From Chitinivorax tropicus (GTDB lineage Bacteria; Pseudomonadota; Gammaproteobacteria; Burkholderiales; SCOH01): a DNA stretch of 64,000 nucleotides. The notes beneath the pieces were generated by a model, which made no database searches, was not told the origin of the DNA, and was given only the letters and a program-made list of their open reading frames with translations. Position numbers and translations under genes: made by a program. The stretch covers positions 60,039 to 124,038 of the forward strand of contig NZ_JACHHY010000017.1 in assembly GCF_014202905.1 (NCBI RefSeq), written 5' to 3'. Of this stretch, positions 28,707 to 36,988 are shown in pieces (the first letter of the stretch is position 1; every line of letters begins with the position of its first letter).

Positions 28707-29540
28707 TCACATCTTGAAACGCATCGACAGATCAATGGCCTTGATGTCTTTGGTCAACCGCCCGATCGAGATCCGATCCACGCCAGTCGCCGCAATGGCC
28801 GCCACGGTGTCCAACCCGACGCCGCCGCTGGCTTCCAGCTCTGCGCGCCCTGCGGTGATTGCGACGGCTTCGCGCATCTGATCGAGTGTCATATTGTCCA
28901 ACAGAATCAAGGTGGCGCCCGCCTCCAATGCCTGCTGCAATTGGGCCAGTGTCTCCACCTCGATCTGGATTGTCACCCCTGGCTTGGCCAGCGCCTTGGC
29001 TTGGCTCAACACCGCATCGATCGAGCCCGCCGCCATGATGTGATTCTCTTTGATCAGAATGCCATCGAACAAGCCGATCCGTTGATTATATCCCCCGCCC
29101 ACCGTCACCGCGTACTTCAAGGCATGGCGCAATCCAGGCAGGGTTTTACGCGTATCCATGACTTTGGCGCGGGTTCCTGCCACCGCAGCCGCGTATTGAC
29201 TGGTCACAGTGGCCACGGCTGACAAGGTCTGCAGGAAATTCAGCCCGCTACGCTCGCCCGTCAGCAACGACCGAGCCGAGCCACGCAGCTCGCACAGCAC
29301 ATCACCTGGGGCCACCCGTGCGCCTTCCTTGACATGCCAAGCAATCGATACGGCTGCATCGACCTGCTGAAACACAGCCTCAAACCATGCCTGGCCACAA
29401 ATAATCGCCGCCTCGCGCGAGATGACGGTCGCTTCGCCTTGCCGATCAGCGGGAATCAATTGTGCGGTCAAATCGCCGCTCCCCACGTCCTCTGCCAGCG
29501 CAGTGGCAACATTCTGGCGAATCACATCATTGAGTGTCAT
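28707..29540 (-). CDS. nadC: Nicotinate-nucleotide pyrophosphorylase NadC
   Basis: A 277-residue quinolinate phosphoribosyltransferase that makes nicotinate mononucleotide for NAD synthesis. The motifs ALAEDVGSGDLTAQLIP, GERSGLNFLQTLSAVAT, DTRKTLPGLRHALKYAV, GGGYNQRIGLFDGILIKENH and ILLDNMTLDQMREAV are all intact. It is convergent with folB. No other nad gene is nearby. Confidence 0.97.
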   Translation of the reverse strand: MTLNDVIRQNVATALAEDVGSGDLTAQLIPADRQGEATVISREAAIICGQAWFEAVFQQVDAAVSIAWHVKEGARVAPGDVLCELRGSARSLLTGERSGLNFLQTLSAVATVTSQYAAAVAGTRAKVMDTRKTLPGLRHALKYAVTVGGGYNQRIGLFDGILIKENHIMAAGSIDAVLSQAKALAKPGVTIQIEVETLAQLQQALEAGATLILLDNMTLDQMREAVAITAGRAELEASGGVGLDTVAAIAATGVDRISIGRLTKDIKAIDLSMRFKM

Positions 29541-29757
29541 GCTTAAAACGCTCCTGCCGGATGGGTAGTATCGCCCCGCACTTTACTGAAGCTCGCGGGT
29601 CATCGCAACGTATGTGGTTCGAAACCTGGCTGACACTGACAGCATCTGCTCGTTTCGCCGGCGGCTGGCTGCCGGGTTTTGTGGCTATGTCCAGGCGGGC
29701 AAGCCCACCCAACTGGCTCTTGGTACGTATAATGCCAACCTTTTTATCGAGCCTTGT

Positions 29758-30819
29758 ATGAAAGTCGCCTCCGCCATCGCCACCGCCCGACAGCCCAGCG
29801 CAGAGCTGGTGATGGAGGTCATCGAATCAGCCCGCGTCGCAGCCGGGCTGGCGCGGGTCGAGAGCATGTTGCTGTTCCTCACCAGCGATTTTTCGGCGGA
29901 TATCACCCACACCTTGCGTGCCGTGGCACGCACAGCCGGTACGACTCAGATCTTCGGCTGCACGGCCATGGGCCTAGCCACAGAGGAGGAATGGGTGCTG
30001 GATGGCGCCGCTGCCGCCGTGCTGGTATTCGGTGAAGGCGTCGGTATCGCCCCGGCCCCTGTCAGCCGCGAGCCGGATCAGCTCCTGACACTGGCCGCCC
30101 CCAGCGCAATCAACCAACTCTGGCTCAATAGCCCTGGTAGCCGCTTCGGCGGGGTTGCGGGCGATGCCACCGGCCAGGGGCCGTACGCCATTTTCCGCAA
30201 TGCCGGGTCGGTCATGGAGGGCAATGTGGATCTGCGCATGAACGGCATGCGGTGCCGGGCCGCAGCAGGACATGGTTATCGACCGCTGGCCGATGCGCTT
30301 GCGGTGACGGCTTGCCAGGGGTTTACCATCAGCAGCCTGGACGGCATGCCCCCCTGGCAAAGCCTGCAACGGGTGCTGCCCGGCTATGAGCGGGCCACCT
30401 CGCGCCGCCAATTGGAAACACGCGTGGCCTTGCTGGTGGAAATGGGGCATGACATCGTACCCTGCCCACTGCTTTGCCTTGACGAAGGCAGCATTACCAT
30501 CACCCGTAAGCTGGAGCCTGGCCAGCGTGTCTTCTGGGGGCTGCGCCAAGCCTTGTACAGCGAGCAGGAGACAGCCAGCCTGCTGGAGGCCATGACAGCC
30601 GATACCAACACCCCGCCAAGCTTTGGCCTGATGTTCACCAGCGCGGGGCGGGGCCCGGCATTTTATGGTGGTGAAGATCTTGATTTACAGCAGTTCCGCC
30701 GCCATTTCCCCAACACCCCGTTACTAGGTCTGTATGGCAACGGGCAGATTGCCCCTGGCCAACCAACCCGCATGCTCGACAACAGTGTCGTTTTCAGCCT
30801 GTGCTGGCCTACGCTTTAA
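29758..30819 (+). CDS. FIST-domain sensory protein
   Basis: A 353-residue cytoplasmic protein with FIST N (LLFLTSDFSADITHTLRAVARTAGTTQIFGCTAMG) and FIST C (ending near GLMFTSAGRGPAFYGGEDLDLQQFRRHFPNTPLLGLYGNGQI) domains. FIST proteins are thought to sense small ligands such as amino acids and often connect to signalling; the molecular role is not established. The ATG at 29758 was chosen because similarity begins there; TATAAT lies at 29728-29733. No kinase or GGDEF domain is fused or adjacent. Confidence 0.88.
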   Translation: MKVASAIATARQPSAELVMEVIESARVAAGLARVESMLLFLTSDFSADITHTLRAVARTAGTTQIFGCTAMGLATEEEWVLDGAAAAVLVFGEGVGIAPAPVSREPDQLLTLAAPSAINQLWLNSPGSRFGGVAGDATGQGPYAIFRNAGSVMEGNVDLRMNGMRCRAAAGHGYRPLADALAVTACQGFTISSLDGMPPWQSLQRVLPGYERATSRRQLETRVALLVEMGHDIVPCPLLCLDEGSITITRKLEPGQRVFWGLRQALYSEQETASLLEAMTADTNTPPSFGLMFTSAGRGPAFYGGEDLDLQQFRRHFPNTPLLGLYGNGQIAPGQPTRMLDNSVVFSLCWPTL

Positions 30820-30832
30820 ACACGGAAATCAC

Positions 30833-31279
30833 ATGTTCAACCCTACTCGCGATCAAGCCCGCCAGTTTCTGTTCGATGCCTGGAGGAAGTTCCGTGATCA
30901 GCACCCGCTGACGGATCTGGAGAAAATCACGGTCGGCATTCTGGTGGCGCATCCGGAATACCATGGCTTGTTGGATGCCCCAGCGCGGCATCTGGATCGG
31001 GACTATCTGCCAGAGCATGGCGATACCAATCCTTTTCTGCACCTCTCGATGCATCTGGCAATCGAGGAGCAGCTGTCCATCGACCAGCCTGTTGGTGTCA
31101 AAGCACTGTATCTGCAATTGTGTGAACAGCAGCAGGACGAGCACGCCGCACAGCATGAGATGATGGACTGTCTGGCTGAAATGATCTGGCATGCCCAGCG
31201 CTACCAGACCGGGCCCGACCCCGCCATCTACCTGGGTTGCTTGCGGCGCAAGCTCGGGCTGGACGCGACAGCAGGCTAA
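30833..31279 (+). CDS. DUF1841 family protein
   Basis: A 148-residue protein starting MFNPTRDQARQFLFDAWRKF, the characteristic opening of DUF1841, with LGILVAHPEYH-type and FLHLSMHLAIEEQLSIDQP motifs. The His-rich HLSMHLAIEEQ segment could bind a metal. The function is unknown. It begins 13 bp after the FIST gene with GGAAAT upstream and is likely in the same transcript. Confidence 0.85.
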   Translation: MFNPTRDQARQFLFDAWRKFRDQHPLTDLEKITVGILVAHPEYHGLLDAPARHLDRDYLPEHGDTNPFLHLSMHLAIEEQLSIDQPVGVKALYLQLCEQQQDEHAAQHEMMDCLAEMIWHAQRYQTGPDPAIYLGCLRRKLGLDATAG

Positions 31280-31293
31280 GCCGGTGCCGTCAT

Positions 31294-31740
31294 TTATCGA
31301 TACAGATAGTGGTAGGTGAGAAAGACCTGCTCCCGCTCATAGCCCAGCGACTCATACAGGCTTTGTGCCGCATGGTTGCTCGTTGCCGTCTCCAGCGTCA
31401 GGCGGCCAATCTGCTGGGCCTCGAAATGATCGATCAGATAGCGCATCAGAAAACGGGCACAACCATGGCGGCGCGCGCTGGGGCGCACATACAGGTCTGA
31501 CAGGTAGTGATACTTTTTCAGAGTTATCGAACAGTAGGAGGGGTAAAGCTGCGCGAAACCCACAACTTCACCAGTTTCTAGCTGCACCATGAACAGCAAT
31601 GCTTTGTCGTGCAGTAGATTGTGCTCCAGAAAATGACGCCCCGCCTCGATATGGCTGGGCTGCTCGTAAAATTGCCGATATTCATCGAACAAACCAGCTA
31701 CCTGATCAAGATGCCTCAGGTCACAACGTACTACTTCCAT
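31294..31740 (-). CDS. GNAT family N-acetyltransferase
   Basis: A 148-residue acetyltransferase of the GNAT fold. YHYLSDLYVRPSARRHGCARFLMRYL contains the acetyl-CoA motif (R-x-x-G/A type), and RLTLETATSNHAAQSLYESLGY is the usual C-terminal part. The substrate cannot be told. AAGG sits 6 bases before the ATG at 31740, favouring it over the ATG at 31746. It is convergent with the DUF1841 gene, 14 bp away. Confidence 0.85.
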   Translation of the reverse strand: MEVVRCDLRHLDQVAGLFDEYRQFYEQPSHIEAGRHFLEHNLLHDKALLFMVQLETGEVVGFAQLYPSYCSITLKKYHYLSDLYVRPSARRHGCARFLMRYLIDHFEAQQIGRLTLETATSNHAAQSLYESLGYEREQVFLTYHYLYR

Positions 31741-31792
31741 TTCCATCCTTTTGAAGATACCCACGCGGTCACTGGCAAGGCCAGGCAAAGAA

Positions 31793-31816
31793 AAATGGCC
31801 GGTTGACCGGCCATTT
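31793..31816 (-). terminator. Terminator of the cytochrome c pair
   Basis: AAATGGCCGG, loop TTGA, CCGGCCATTT: a 10-bp perfect stem. On the minus strand it continues into TTTTTCTTT. It lies 20 bp past the stop of the second cytochrome gene. Confidence 0.92.
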
Positions 31817-31835
31817 CGTGCAAGCGTAGCACAAT

Positions 31836-32162
31836 TCACTGCTTGACAGTCAGCTCGCCTGGCTGGGCTGAAAAATAGGCTGCCAGATTCTGGATGTCCT
31901 GCTTGGTAAGACCTTGTGCCTGTGGGCCCATGATGGCATTTTTGCGCTTACCGCTTTTGTAGTCATTCAGCGCCTGGGCCAGATAATCGCGGTATTGCCC
32001 TGCCAGCTTGGGAAAGTCAGGATTGGCGCTATTGCCCCCCTGGCCATGACAGGCCACACACACCTGTTCAGACTTGACCTTGCCAGCCTCGATATCCGCC
32101 GCCGCCACCTGCGCACCAGCCAAACCAGCCAGCATGATGAATAAGCCGTATCTCCGTTTCAT
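31836..32162 (-). CDS. Periplasmic cytochrome c, class I, single heme
   Basis: A 108-residue secreted protein. The signal peptide (MKRRYGLFIMLAGLAGAQVAAAD) is followed by the heme site CVACH and a plausible methionine ligand in NAIMGPQAQGL. LTKQDIQNLAAYFSAQP is the standard C-terminal helix of small c-type cytochromes. A strong GAGGAG ribosome site precedes the ATG at 32162. It probably carries electrons between periplasmic enzymes or to a terminal oxidase. It is the second gene of a two-gene unit. Confidence 0.9.
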   Translation of the reverse strand: MKRRYGLFIMLAGLAGAQVAAADIEAGKVKSEQVCVACHGQGGNSANPDFPKLAGQYRDYLAQALNDYKSGKRKNAIMGPQAQGLTKQDIQNLAAYFSAQPGELTVKQ

Positions 32163-32172
32163 TGCCTGCTCC

Positions 32173-32505
32173 TCATTTGGCTGCGCCGTAATAGGCAGCC
32201 AGATCTTCCATATCCTGATCACTCAGGCTACCGGCAATGCCCAACATGCTGGGGTGACTTCGCTCACCTGCCTTATAAGCCTGTAGCGCTTTCACGATGT
32301 ATTGCGGATGCTGCCCGGCAATCTTGGGCACGGAATAGACATGGGGAAATGCAGTTTTATAGGTTTCGATGCCATGACAGCCGATACACATCGAATTCTT
32401 TTTGGCGCCCGCCTGGGCATCGCCCTTGGCCTGGGCATGCAGCGTGACGCTGCCCATCAACACTGCCAACAGCAGTGCCGACCCCTCCACTTTGAAGTTG
32501 CTCAC
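32173..32505 (-). CDS. Periplasmic cytochrome c, class I, single heme
   Basis: A 110-residue secreted cytochrome with signal peptide ending HAQA, heme site CIGCH and methionine ligand probably in HPSMLGIAGSL. LSDQDMEDLAAYYGA is the final helix. The start is GTG at 32505 with AGAGG upstream. It is 10 bp before the second cytochrome and shares its terminator. The two are paralogs of similar size; tandem pairs like this occur near cytochrome c4/c5 genes in betaproteobacteria. Confidence 0.9.
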   Translation of the reverse strand: MSNFKVEGSALLLAVLMGSVTLHAQAKGDAQAGAKKNSMCIGCHGIETYKTAFPHVYSVPKIAGQHPQYIVKALQAYKAGERSHPSMLGIAGSLSDQDMEDLAAYYGAAK

Positions 32506-32934
32506 ATTCTGCCTCTTGTGTTGTCTGCCTCTATTTCTCGGAACCTGCCCAAGTGCTGTGCTATGCGATCATCCGCACAACACGGCACGGCTCAAACACC
32601 GGGATGCCCCTGACTGCATCAACCGGCTAGAACCGCTGACATGCCTGCTTCACCATCGCGCAGCAGCATATTGAACAGACTCTGGGCACCATCGATACCA
32701 TCTCACGGCATGAGCCCAGAACGGATATCGACAGCACCTCAACAGGGGGCCAAGCAGCACAACCCAGCACAGCGGGCTTGACTGCGTTCAATCCAGCCTC
32801 CGCGGGGCATTGTAGCACCGGTTTTTTGACACCTGCCAGCGCCCATCTGTATTTCACTGATTCCGCACATAAACAATCGGCAATACATTGACGCAGAAAC
32901 AGAAAATGTACATTGACCACATGCAGCGAAGGAC
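32506..32934. other. Intergenic region, no clear gene
   Basis: About 430 bp. A plus-strand stretch near 32642-32760 reads ACFTIAQQHIEQTLGTIDTI in frame and could be the tail of a lost gene, but it has no start and no recognised family. Otherwise nothing is seen. Confidence 0.35.
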
Positions 32935-34173
32935 TCACGCCCGCCACTGGTAATGGCACACCGTGCCCTGGTCGTCCTGCTCTTCCCGCAAGTACTGGAA
33001 ACCCAGCTTTGCCAGCACTCTGGCGGAGGCCAGATGCTCTGCCGCAACGCTCGCCTGCAGGTCGGTGATGAGCCAATTGGCCTGTGCATATGCCAGGAAA
33101 GCTTGCCCGACTTCTGTTGCCAAGCCCTGCCCCCAGACAGACGGCTCAAACGCATAGATCAGCTCTCGTGGCTGATCCGTGGGCGAGCTGATCCCGACAA
33201 ACCCGATCATGGTGTCACTGCTCCGATCCATCACCGCGAACGTACCGTATTGCCAACGCTCATAACCCAGCATCAGCCGTTCGATCCAATAACGCACGGT
33301 TGCATCATCCAGCGGTTTGCCATCCCCCATGAATGCAATGGTCTGAGGATTCGCGCACAGACGTGTCAACGCATCCAGGTCGCTCCGCCGCAGCTCGCGC
33401 ACCAAGGTGCGCGCCGTCTCAAACAGACATGTCGGTGGTCGCTCGGGCCCATAGTGCCGCAACTGCCAGCCCTGCTCGTCGAACACCAGATAGCCGCCTG
33501 CGCCACCATACCAATCCGGCAAGACCATCCGGATCGCCTGCTTGTCCGCGACAGGGTAGACATGACGGCCCGGTCGATGCGTGTGCCCGTGGATCAGCCA
33601 ATCACAGCGTGTTTCGCTCAGCAGGGACAATACAGCCTGCCGGTTGACATCCATGATGGCGGTCGCCTTGCTCTGCTTGGCCATTTCACTTTTCTGACGG
33701 ATCTGCTCGATGACTGCCTTGCGTGCTGCCAGTGGTTGCTGCAAAAACTGGCCCAACCATTGTGGGTTTCGCACCATGGTGCGGAACTGTTGATATTCGA
33801 CATCGTCAGTGCACAAGGCATCCCCGTGAGACAACACCAGACTCAATCCATTCAAGGTCAGTGGGTAGGGATCGGGCAACAGCGTCAGCCCGGCTTGCTC
33901 TGCAAATTGCGCACCCAGCAGGAAGTCCCGATTGCCGTGTTGCAGATAGATCTGTATGCCTTGTTGGCTAAGCGCATGCAATTGCCCTGTCACCTGCTGG
34001 TTGAACGGCGCGGCCAGGTCATCATCGCCAGCCCAGTATTCAAAAAAGTCACCCAGGATATAGAGCGCCCCGGCGTGCTTGGCATGTTCCTCGCAAAACT
34101 GCTGGAACAAAGCTACGGTTGCTGGCTCGTCTGGTGTCAGATGCAGGTCGGAAATGAAATAGATCGGCTTCAT
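32935..34173 (-). CDS. lpxH: UDP-2,3-diacylglucosamine hydrolase LpxH fused to a GNAT acetyltransferase
   Basis: A 412-residue single reading frame with two domains. Residues 1-245 are LpxH, which hydrolyses UDP-2,3-diacylglucosamine to lipid X in lipid A synthesis: metal-ligand motifs SDLHL (9, 11), GDFFEYW (42), GNRDF (81), SHGD (116) and HGHTHRPG (195-199) are intact. Residues 250-412 are a GNAT acetyltransferase of the RimJ/RimL type, with VWGQGLATEVGQAFLAYA and ASARVLAKLGFQYLREE. LpxH proteins normally end near residue 240, so the second domain is an addition. It begins right after the LpxH fold with hardly any linker. Its substrate is unknown. Confidence 0.9.
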   Translation of the reverse strand: MKPIYFISDLHLTPDEPATVALFQQFCEEHAKHAGALYILGDFFEYWAGDDDLAAPFNQQVTGQLHALSQQGIQIYLQHGNRDFLLGAQFAEQAGLTLLPDPYPLTLNGLSLVLSHGDALCTDDVEYQQFRTMVRNPQWLGQFLQQPLAARKAVIEQIRQKSEMAKQSKATAIMDVNRQAVLSLLSETRCDWLIHGHTHRPGRHVYPVADKQAIRMVLPDWYGGAGGYLVFDEQGWQLRHYGPERPPTCLFETARTLVRELRRSDLDALTRLCANPQTIAFMGDGKPLDDATVRYWIERLMLGYERWQYGTFAVMDRSSDTMIGFVGISSPTDQPRELIYAFEPSVWGQGLATEVGQAFLAYAQANWLITDLQASVAAEHLASARVLAKLGFQYLREEQDDQGTVCHYQWRA

Positions 34174-34189
34174 ATTGGCTCAACGAAAA

Positions 34190-34210
34190 AACGGGCGCCA
34201 AGCGCCCGTT
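34190..34210 (-). terminator. Terminator of ppiB
   Basis: AACGGGCGC and GCGCCCGTT form a 9-bp stem with a 3-base loop. On the minus strand the stem runs into a TTTTTT tract. It lies between the ppiB stop and the lpxH start. Confidence 0.92.
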
Positions 34211-34283
34211 CCAGGTGGGGGTCAGGGCTTGCTGACATGTTCCATCGCACAGACTATGAAACCGGGTCAGCAGAGCCAAGTGA

Positions 34284-34781
34284 TCAAATGATCTCAGCGC
34301 TTTGAATCACGACATCCTCTACCGGCACATCCTGATGGAAGCCCTTCGAGCCGGTCTTCACCTGGCGGATCTGGTCAACCACGTCCTGGCCAGCCGTGAC
34401 CTTGCCAAACACTGCATAGCCGTAGCCACGGGCGTCAGGCGAGGTGAAGTTCAGGAAATCATTGTCGGCAGTGTTGATGAAGAACTGCGCCGATGCAGAG
34501 TGTGGATCAGGCGTACGGGCCATGGCGATGGTGTAGAGGTCATTCTTCAAGCCATTGTCCGCCTCGTTCTTGATTGGCTCACGGGTGGGCTTCTGATTCA
34601 TGCCTGACGCAAACCCGCCGCCTTGAATCATGAAATCCTTGATGACACGGTGGAAAATGGTACCGTTGTAATGGCCATCGCGCACATACTGCAGAAAGTT
34701 TTCAACCGTCACAGGCGCTTTCGCCTCGTTCATTTCAATGACGATTTCGCCAAAATTGGTCACTAGCTTGACGCTGGCCAT
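34284..34781 (-). CDS. ppiB: Cytoplasmic peptidyl-prolyl isomerase PpiB (cyclophilin)
   Basis: A 165-residue cyclophilin without a signal peptide, which speeds cis-trans proline isomerisation in the cytoplasm. The active-site motifs are [35 protein letters not shown] and YAVFGKV. The ATG at 34781 has AAGGA upstream and matches family starts ([13 protein letters not shown]). It lies 104 bp after a periplasmic paralog. Confidence 0.95.
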   Translation of the reverse strand: MASVKLVTNFGEIVIEMNEAKAPVTVENFLQYVRDGHYNGTIFHRVIKDFMIQGGGFASGMNQKPTREPIKNEADNGLKNDLYTIAMARTPDPHSASAQFFINTADNDFLNFTSPDARGYGYAVFGKVTAGQDVVDQIRQVKTGSKGFHQDVPVEDVVIQSAEII

Positions 34782-34801
34782 GATGGATTCCTTGTGTTGA
34801 A

Positions 34802-34818
34802 GGGGGCTTGCAGCCCCC
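34802..34818. other. GC-rich hairpin in the ppiA-ppiB gap
   Basis: GGGGGCT (34802-34808), loop TGC, AGCCCCC (34812-34818). There is no real T tract, so it is more likely an RNA-stability or attenuation element than a full terminator. Confidence 0.5.
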
Positions 34819-34885
34819 GTTATGGGTTGATTCAAAGTGTAGACCAAATTGGCAATACGCCTCGGGTCTACCGGGGTTGAATCTG

Positions 34886-35470
34886 TTATTTGGCCGCAGC
34901 GGGCGCTTCGCCCTCTTTCAGCACTTTGACAGACTCGATGGTGATCGGCTTTTGCGGCACATTTTGGTGCATGCCTTTATTGGCGGTCGGTACAGCCACG
35001 ATCTTGTTCACCACATCCATGCCCTCGACGACCTTGCCAAACACGGCATAGCCGAAGTCACGCACGCCATGATCGAGGAAACCGTTGTTGTTGACGTTGA
35101 TGAAGAACTGCGCTGTGGCAGAGTCTTTGTCCGCCGTCCGCGCCATGGCAACGGTGCCGATCTCATTCTTCAAGCCATTGTCCGCTTCGTTCTTGATCGG
35201 GGCTTTGGTGGCTTTTTCAGCCATGTCAGGGGTCATACCGCCCCCTTGGATCATGAAATTAGGGATGACGCGATGGAAAACGGTGCCCTTATAGTGCCCA
35301 TTTTTCACATATTGCAGGAAGTTCTCGACTGTCTTAGGGGCTTTTTCGGGATACAGCTCCAGCTTGATGGTGCCCATGCTGGTCTTCATTTCCACCACTG
35401 GGTCAGCGGCGAACACATTGGCGGCCAGGGTGAACATGGCTCCCAACACCATTTTTTGCATGATGTGCAT
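34886..35470 (-). CDS. ppiA: Periplasmic peptidyl-prolyl isomerase PpiA (cyclophilin)
   Basis: A 194-residue cyclophilin with a signal peptide ([20 protein letters not shown]), so it acts in the periplasm. Motifs [36 protein letters not shown] and [10 protein letters not shown] are intact. A strong AGGAGG lies 5 bases before the ATG at 35470; a second ATG at 35461 is also possible. It is closely similar to the downstream ppiB, so the pair arose by duplication. Confidence 0.94.
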   Translation of the reverse strand: MHIMQKMVLGAMFTLAANVFAADPVVEMKTSMGTIKLELYPEKAPKTVENFLQYVKNGHYKGTVFHRVIPNFMIQGGGMTPDMAEKATKAPIKNEADNGLKNEIGTVAMARTADKDSATAQFFINVNNNGFLDHGVRDFGYAVFGKVVEGMDVVNKIVAVPTANKGMHQNVPQKPITIESVKVLKEGEAPAAAK

Positions 35471-35705
35471 AATACCTCCTGAAAGGATTTGAAACAGCCG
35501 GCTGGGCGCCCCATACCGGCCAAGTCGATTCTGACGATCTGCCTGCCAGGCCAAGGGACCTTGCCATCGGCCTAGCTCATGACATCCACGTATTCTGCGC
35601 CACATCGGGGGAACAGCTCAAACCACCGGGCGCAGCCATCACGCCGTCGGCCAGACGCTGTTGAGATGGATATGCGGGAACCACACGATGCGGACAGCTC
35701 GCAGG

Positions 35706-36986
35706 TCAGCCGGTGCCCTCATAGACAATCTGCCAGCGCCCATCCTCAAAAGCCCAGAACTGGCGCTTTTTCATCTGATGGGCCAGATTGTTGCTTTGAT
35801 AGTACTGATCAAAGGTGATCAGCGCCATCGGCATGGCTGCAGGGTAACGCAGAATACTGACATTGGATAACTGGATCTTGGCCCAGGTCTTGCTCTCATG
35901 AATTTGTTGCTTCTGCTTTGACCATTTGGCGAGATCCACGCCATCGGCTGCAAATCCAGCCGAGTAATGGGTTAAATAGCGCTGGGTATCCAGGCTTTCC
36001 CAATCCTGCCGCCAGCGCTCCAATTGCTTGCCCAGCAACGCCCGCTGGGCCTGCCACTCCTGGCGGCTGACCCATTTCACACCATTGGAGATCACCACCG
36101 GCGTGCCACCGATCTGCAACCACTGGCCCACCTCGCCCATGTCCTGGTTGGTCAACACTACACAGCCGTTGCTGGCCAGCGGCGCGCGGCTATAGGTATC
36201 GTATGGTGTGCCATGCAGCCAGATACCCGACCCCCCCCGCTTTTGCCGTCGGTCCCATTCATTCGGGTAGTTCAGCGGCCATGCACCGATGCCGTACAGC
36301 TCAGCCTGCTTGCCATAAAGCTGATCGAGTTTCGCCCGCTCCAGCCTGGATGTGACCTGGTAGACACCGATCGGGGTACGCTGGTCGCCCTCTTTGGCTT
36401 TTTCGAAGCCTTTCTTGCCGATGGTGATGTAGTAATCCGCCACGTAGCGCGGCACCCCATGATCGTTTTTGTAGACAAACAGGCGCGACCTGGTGGTATC
36501 CACCACCACGGCATGGGGCTGATCCGGGGCGAGCTGTAACAAATCCGCAGGAATGGCGTCGGCGGGCGGCGGCGCTTGATAACGGGACAGGCGGACCAGT
36601 GCCTCGTGGCGAAGATCATTCACCGCCTCGGCAGATGCGCCCTGTGCGTCGCCCATGGTGTCCAGCGGTCTACTTCGGGCCAGCAAGAGGTCGCCTTTGA
36701 TCAGGTGGGCCAGCTTGTAATTCGGCTCGATCGACAACAAACGATCGATGATGCGCAATGCATCCTGCAGATGCCCGTCCTGTATGCGCTGCAGCGTGGC
36801 GACCAGCAAGGCCTCAGGTTTGCCGGGCAGTGCGGCCAGCCAATCCTGCTTGATTGCCTTGGGCAAGCGCACGATGCCCGAGCTCATCGAATTGGCTGTG
36901 GGCGGCACGACATACAACAGCCCCACCATTACCACGATCAGCCGGGTGGCAACCTTGAAGGATGGACGACGATCACGCGATTTCAT
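35706..36986 (-). CDS. L,D-transpeptidase (YkuD) with C-terminal NTF2/Cds6-like domain
   Basis: A 426-residue envelope protein with an N-terminal signal or anchor segment (LIVVMVGLLYVVP). The YkuD catalytic domain covers about 155-300: WLHGTPYDTYSRAPLASNGCVVLTNQDM contains the catalytic His and the SxGC cysteine. It would cross-link peptidoglycan or attach proteins to it. Residues from about 325 form an NTF2/SnoaL-like domain (WESLDTQRYLTHYSAGF to GRWQIVYEG), as in proteins named L,D-transpeptidase Cds6 family. The same domain ends the protein encoded just upstream, 2 bp away. Confidence 0.88.
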   Translation of the reverse strand: MKSRDRRPSFKVATRLIVVMVGLLYVVPPTANSMSSGIVRLPKAIKQDWLAALPGKPEALLVATLQRIQDGHLQDALRIIDRLLSIEPNYKLAHLIKGDLLLARSRPLDTMGDAQGASAEAVNDLRHEALVRLSRYQAPPPADAIPADLLQLAPDQPHAVVVDTTRSRLFVYKNDHGVPRYVADYYITIGKKGFEKAKEGDQRTPIGVYQVTSRLERAKLDQLYGKQAELYGIGAWPLNYPNEWDRRQKRGGSGIWLHGTPYDTYSRAPLASNGCVVLTNQDMGEVGQWLQIGGTPVVISNGVKWVSRQEWQAQRALLGKQLERWRQDWESLDTQRYLTHYSAGFAADGVDLAKWSKQKQQIHESKTWAKIQLSNVSILRYPAAMPMALITFDQYYQSNNLAHQMKKRQFWAFEDGRWQIVYEGTG

Positions 36987-36988
36987 GG

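Noticed and set aside
32642..32885. Tail-like protein stretch between lpxH and the cytochromes
   Set aside because: It has no start codon with a ribosome site and no recognised family; it is too weak to call a pseudogene.
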